Assembly: GCA_947579665.1 (NCBI GenBank) | Contig: OX388345.1 | Location: forward strand, 68,377,454-68,441,453 | Length of the DNA: 64,000 bases | Direction of reading: 5' to 3' | Origin: Sympetrum striolatum | Lineage: Eukaryota; Arthropoda; Insecta; Odonata; Libellulidae | Shown: positions 61,206 through 64,000 of the stretch, piece by piece | Position numbering within the stretch: the stretch's first letter is position 1 | How the letters are laid out: each line of letters opens with the position of its first letter | Translations under genes and position numbers: made by a program | Notes under the pieces: model-generated | The model's input: only the letters and a program-made list of their open reading frames with translations | Told to the model about the DNA's origin: nothing | Database searches by the model: none

Positions 61206-63230
61206 TAGAGCGTCATCCATAGAGAACTCAAGAGAACAATGGAGGACAGCGAGGCGCTGTGGAATGCGAGGTCATTTGCGACGGAGTGGCCTTCCATATG
61301 CTGTGACATAATGGCACTCGGCAAACCAATATTTTACCTTTCCCTTTCTTCGGTGAATGCTAATTCATCGAGGCATTCGAATGATGGCCCCGTACGAATT
61401 TTAAACCCATCCGTGCGTTCAATGCGGCGAAATGTTAAAATCATGAATCCCTAAATTATCGCCATTATGAGGATGCTCTTTTTTCTTCGCCTCTCCATCA
61501 TTTATCACTCAGTTTTCACTTTATCAAATGGAGGGCATCGCGAAGCACTTTGACAGCCACTGCGAACCCAGCAACTATGGCCTTCTAAGTACCTCTAATC
61601 AATACCGTGGAGAGCAGTCGTTTAGATGTGTCTTGGCGGACTATCATCTGCATTTATTTCGCTTGAAATTTGGATATTAAAGAGGGCCAGTGCGCAGCGG
61701 GAACAGGGCACATTATATTTCAAAATTATGCAGGTATTTCATAAAATAATATTAACTGCTGAAATATCAGTTTCTTTTTCAATTCAAGGTCTCGGCAGCT
61801 ACCAAGCGTTATCTAAATGACGGATTTAATCCTTTCAAGTAATTTCTCTTGGATTTTTCTAATTTACTGAAAGGATATAATTTTATGACCTTATGATAGT
61901 TAAAATTGATAATTCACTCTCAAGGTAATGTCTATACACCTATGTAAATATAATTCTGTTTCTTCGATCTCCAAGTGAAGAAGTCGTCTCGCTACGTAAT
62001 CACAGGGCTTAACCCTAGCGAGATTTGTTATGGGAATTATTAAATTAATCGTTTGTCATTTCCTATTTAGGTTCAAATCGATTAAATTATTTGTTAAATA
62101 ACGATTATTTGATTTTTAGGCACGCTTAGTATTTCACCTTTTTAACGAGTTATTTTTATTTTCCAATCTAGAACCCAAATTGTGTTTAAAATAATACAAT
62201 AATGTTCATCTTAAACTTCTTGCAACTTAAAACTTACCGATTAACATAAATATAAGATTCAATCAATAGATTCTTTGAGGATTTCTTATTTAAAGCTGTT
62301 TATAACTCACACTAAAAATTTTTCAATAGGCCAAAAGATTAACGATTATTATTACACTAGTTATAGCCTTTCCAAGAAGCGATGGTTTATTCACCAAAGC
62401 GTAAATATTGGATTGTACAGATTAATCTACCCTTGAAAACTTATGGTAGATTTTGAATTGGAATTAACTTTATTACGCAAAGTAATTGGAATGACAGGGG
62501 AAATTGTGTGAAGGTACTTGCTTTTGCTCTGAAAGAGAGAGTAAGAAGAGAATGCAAAACTCCAACGACCTATTTCTGGCTATTTTAAGTACTTTATTCG
62601 TTTAATATTTTGCGAAGGTTCGAAATTGGTCATTGAATGCCAGCCCCAAATTTCAAAGTTATAATAAACTGGCGATAGCTTTGAAACGGAAAGAGCAAAT
62701 GAAAAAAATCATATTCTTAAAAACGTTACGGCGCAACTTCCTTAAGTTATTGGGACCTTTAAAGTAAAAATACAAATCTTTGGAGAGCTTTTTAATGCGA
62801 CGTCAGGTTTAATAAAAAAAGAAAATACATGAATGAAAGAACACCCAAAGGTACGGTATTGGGTTCACAACTCTGAGAAAGTACTTCCTCATCCGCTGAA
62901 CTCATTTCTTTACGATCCACGATTTCTTCTTGTTTATCGCATTCATTGATGATATCAGACTCCTTACAGGACTAAAAATGAAAGAGAACCCTCTTCTTTC
63001 TTGACCGGGGTGTACGGGTCATTTTATTTCGCGAGGGAAACATATTTACAACCAATTGGAACACAAATAAAAGGAGAGTTTTAAAATGCACTGCCCTTTT
63101 AATATCACCTTGAAAGCACTTCCTCATCTTGCAAAGACACACCCTTGTTGGGAATAATGCTCATGTCGGTAATAATTGCGATGTGCTAAAAATAAAGCGT
63201 TTAAGAGTTAACCAGAATGAAAGACCCTTG
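61206..63230. other. Non-coding DNA
   Basis: Bases 61210-61720 are of balanced composition and the rest is AT-rich. Open frames at 61097-61454 overlap on both strands and include part of the duplication. No gene is supported. Confidence 0.5.
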
Positions 63231-64000
63231 TACTGAACCTGAGGTAAAGTGGGAAGGCGCCTCAAATCTAGGGGAAAATCCAATGCGCAATTGCCTCTTT
63301 TCCCATGCTCCCGACCATTGTTCCCATAAGTGAAATAGCTGGCCTCTTGCCTACGAGCGGGGAAAGGTATCGGCGCATTGGCGTGGGACTCCCCGAAGGA
63401 AAGGGAGTACTTCACAGGCGATGGGGTAAGGAAGCAGAGCGATCGCGGGGAGAGGACTGTAAAGGAAGGAAGCTTTCCGGTTTCCCCTGCCGCGGCAGTG
63501 GATGGCCTTTGAGATTGGATTGGTCGTTTCGCCGGGCACTTCGGGATGGGGCTGCACCCAGGCGGGAGGGGGAAAGATACCCGCGGCGGATCAAAGTCTA
63601 TAATTAGTGGAGTGCATGGCACATGCGACTCTGGCACTCATAACCAGGGGGCGTTTGGACATTGCAGTGAACACGTGGGGAATGAGGTCATCCGGAAGAT
63701 GGGACCCCTCGTCCGAGAGCGAAAAGTTGATGGGATAAGGAAGTGGCCGAAAGATGTTCATCAGGGGACGAATTATCGACGGGATTAGCGACGCGGAAAT
63801 TCGCAGCGAATGCAATCCGCGGCGGCGGAAATTCGTCGCGCCTTTGCAGGAAATTACGGAATCGGAAAATTTGTTGCGCAGACCGCCCGCGCGAAAACTT
63901 GGGTGCTTCATTTGTCTTCGATGGATGAGTTAAGGGCCGGGATTAGTGGACGTCGGTACTCGCTCGAAGCGCATTACGGATGTTTTCGAAGCAAATGCCA
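63231..64000. other. GC-rich CpG island at window end
   Basis: This is the most GC-rich block of the window, with many CpGs (CCGCGGCGGCGGAAATTCG, GACCGCCCGCGCG). Open frames of 158, 106 and 100 codons overlap on both strands and lack motifs. It could be a regulatory island or lie near a gene start beyond the window edge. Confidence 0.4.

Noticed and set aside
63161..63911. Open frames up to 158 codons at the window end
   Set aside because: High GC alone lengthens frames; four or more overlap on both strands and none shows a motif or splice support.
1..64000. CRISPR array, bacterial operon or phage
   Set aside because: No regularly spaced direct repeats of CRISPR type, no ribosome-binding-site-led gene series; the DNA is plainly eukaryotic.

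Overview
The window reads as non-coding DNA of a eukaryote, most likely an arthropod and probably an insect. It is AT-rich with short GC-richer islands, and no open frame exceeds about 158 codons. The longest open frames lie in compositionally biased tracts and look accidental. Recognisable sequence is mostly decayed mobile DNA: a CR1/L2/Jockey-type LINE, a PIF/Harbinger (HARBI1-like) transposase relic, Tc1-type terminal inverted repeats, a tiny TA-flanked MITE, tRNA-derived SINE heads, retrotransposon 3' tails and foldback elements. The organism call is an inference from this repeat set and base composition; no host gene identifies the species.

Layout. 1-5.0 kb: AT-rich DNA with a pyrimidine-rich array (1.4-2.33 kb) split by a retrotransposon 3' end. 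5.05-13 kb: a Tc1-type left end (5.05 kb), a LINE relic (6.7-9.0 kb), a diverged LINE tail (10.2 kb), a Tc1-type right end (12.6 kb), short tandem duplications, and a strong AG|GT site at 12,979 shaped like an intron ratchet point on the + strand. 13-22.4 kb: mostly featureless, with GC-rich islands and two more retrotransposon tails (19.05 and 20.69 kb). 22.4-26.7 kb: repeat-dense, with head-to-tail starts of an unclassified element, tandem duplications, a tRNA-like head, two copies of one 3' end ending in microsatellites, and the Harbinger relic between them. 29.04 kb: tRNA-derived SINE. 32.5 and 35.0 kb: two long foldbacks whose arms carry hammerhead-ribozyme-like cores. 37.9 kb: possible DNA-transposon relic. 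38.3-48.6 kb: little. 48.6-50.4 kb: tRNA-like nested hairpin, TA-flanked MITE, and an unclassified element with 317-bp tandem units. 50.4-64 kb: GC-rich and purine-rich islands, one well-formed 65-nt candidate exon on the - strand (58.83 kb), and a roughly 315-bp tandem duplication (60.6-61.2 kb).

How the parts fit. Nothing here forms a working gene set. The simplest reading is the inside of long introns and/or intergenic space. The ratchet-like site (+) and the candidate exon (-) point to opposite strands, so they belong to different genes or one is a chance match. The most interesting signals are RNA-level ones inside repeats: a covarying stem-loop shared by LINE 3' tails, and hammerhead-like cores inside the foldbacks.
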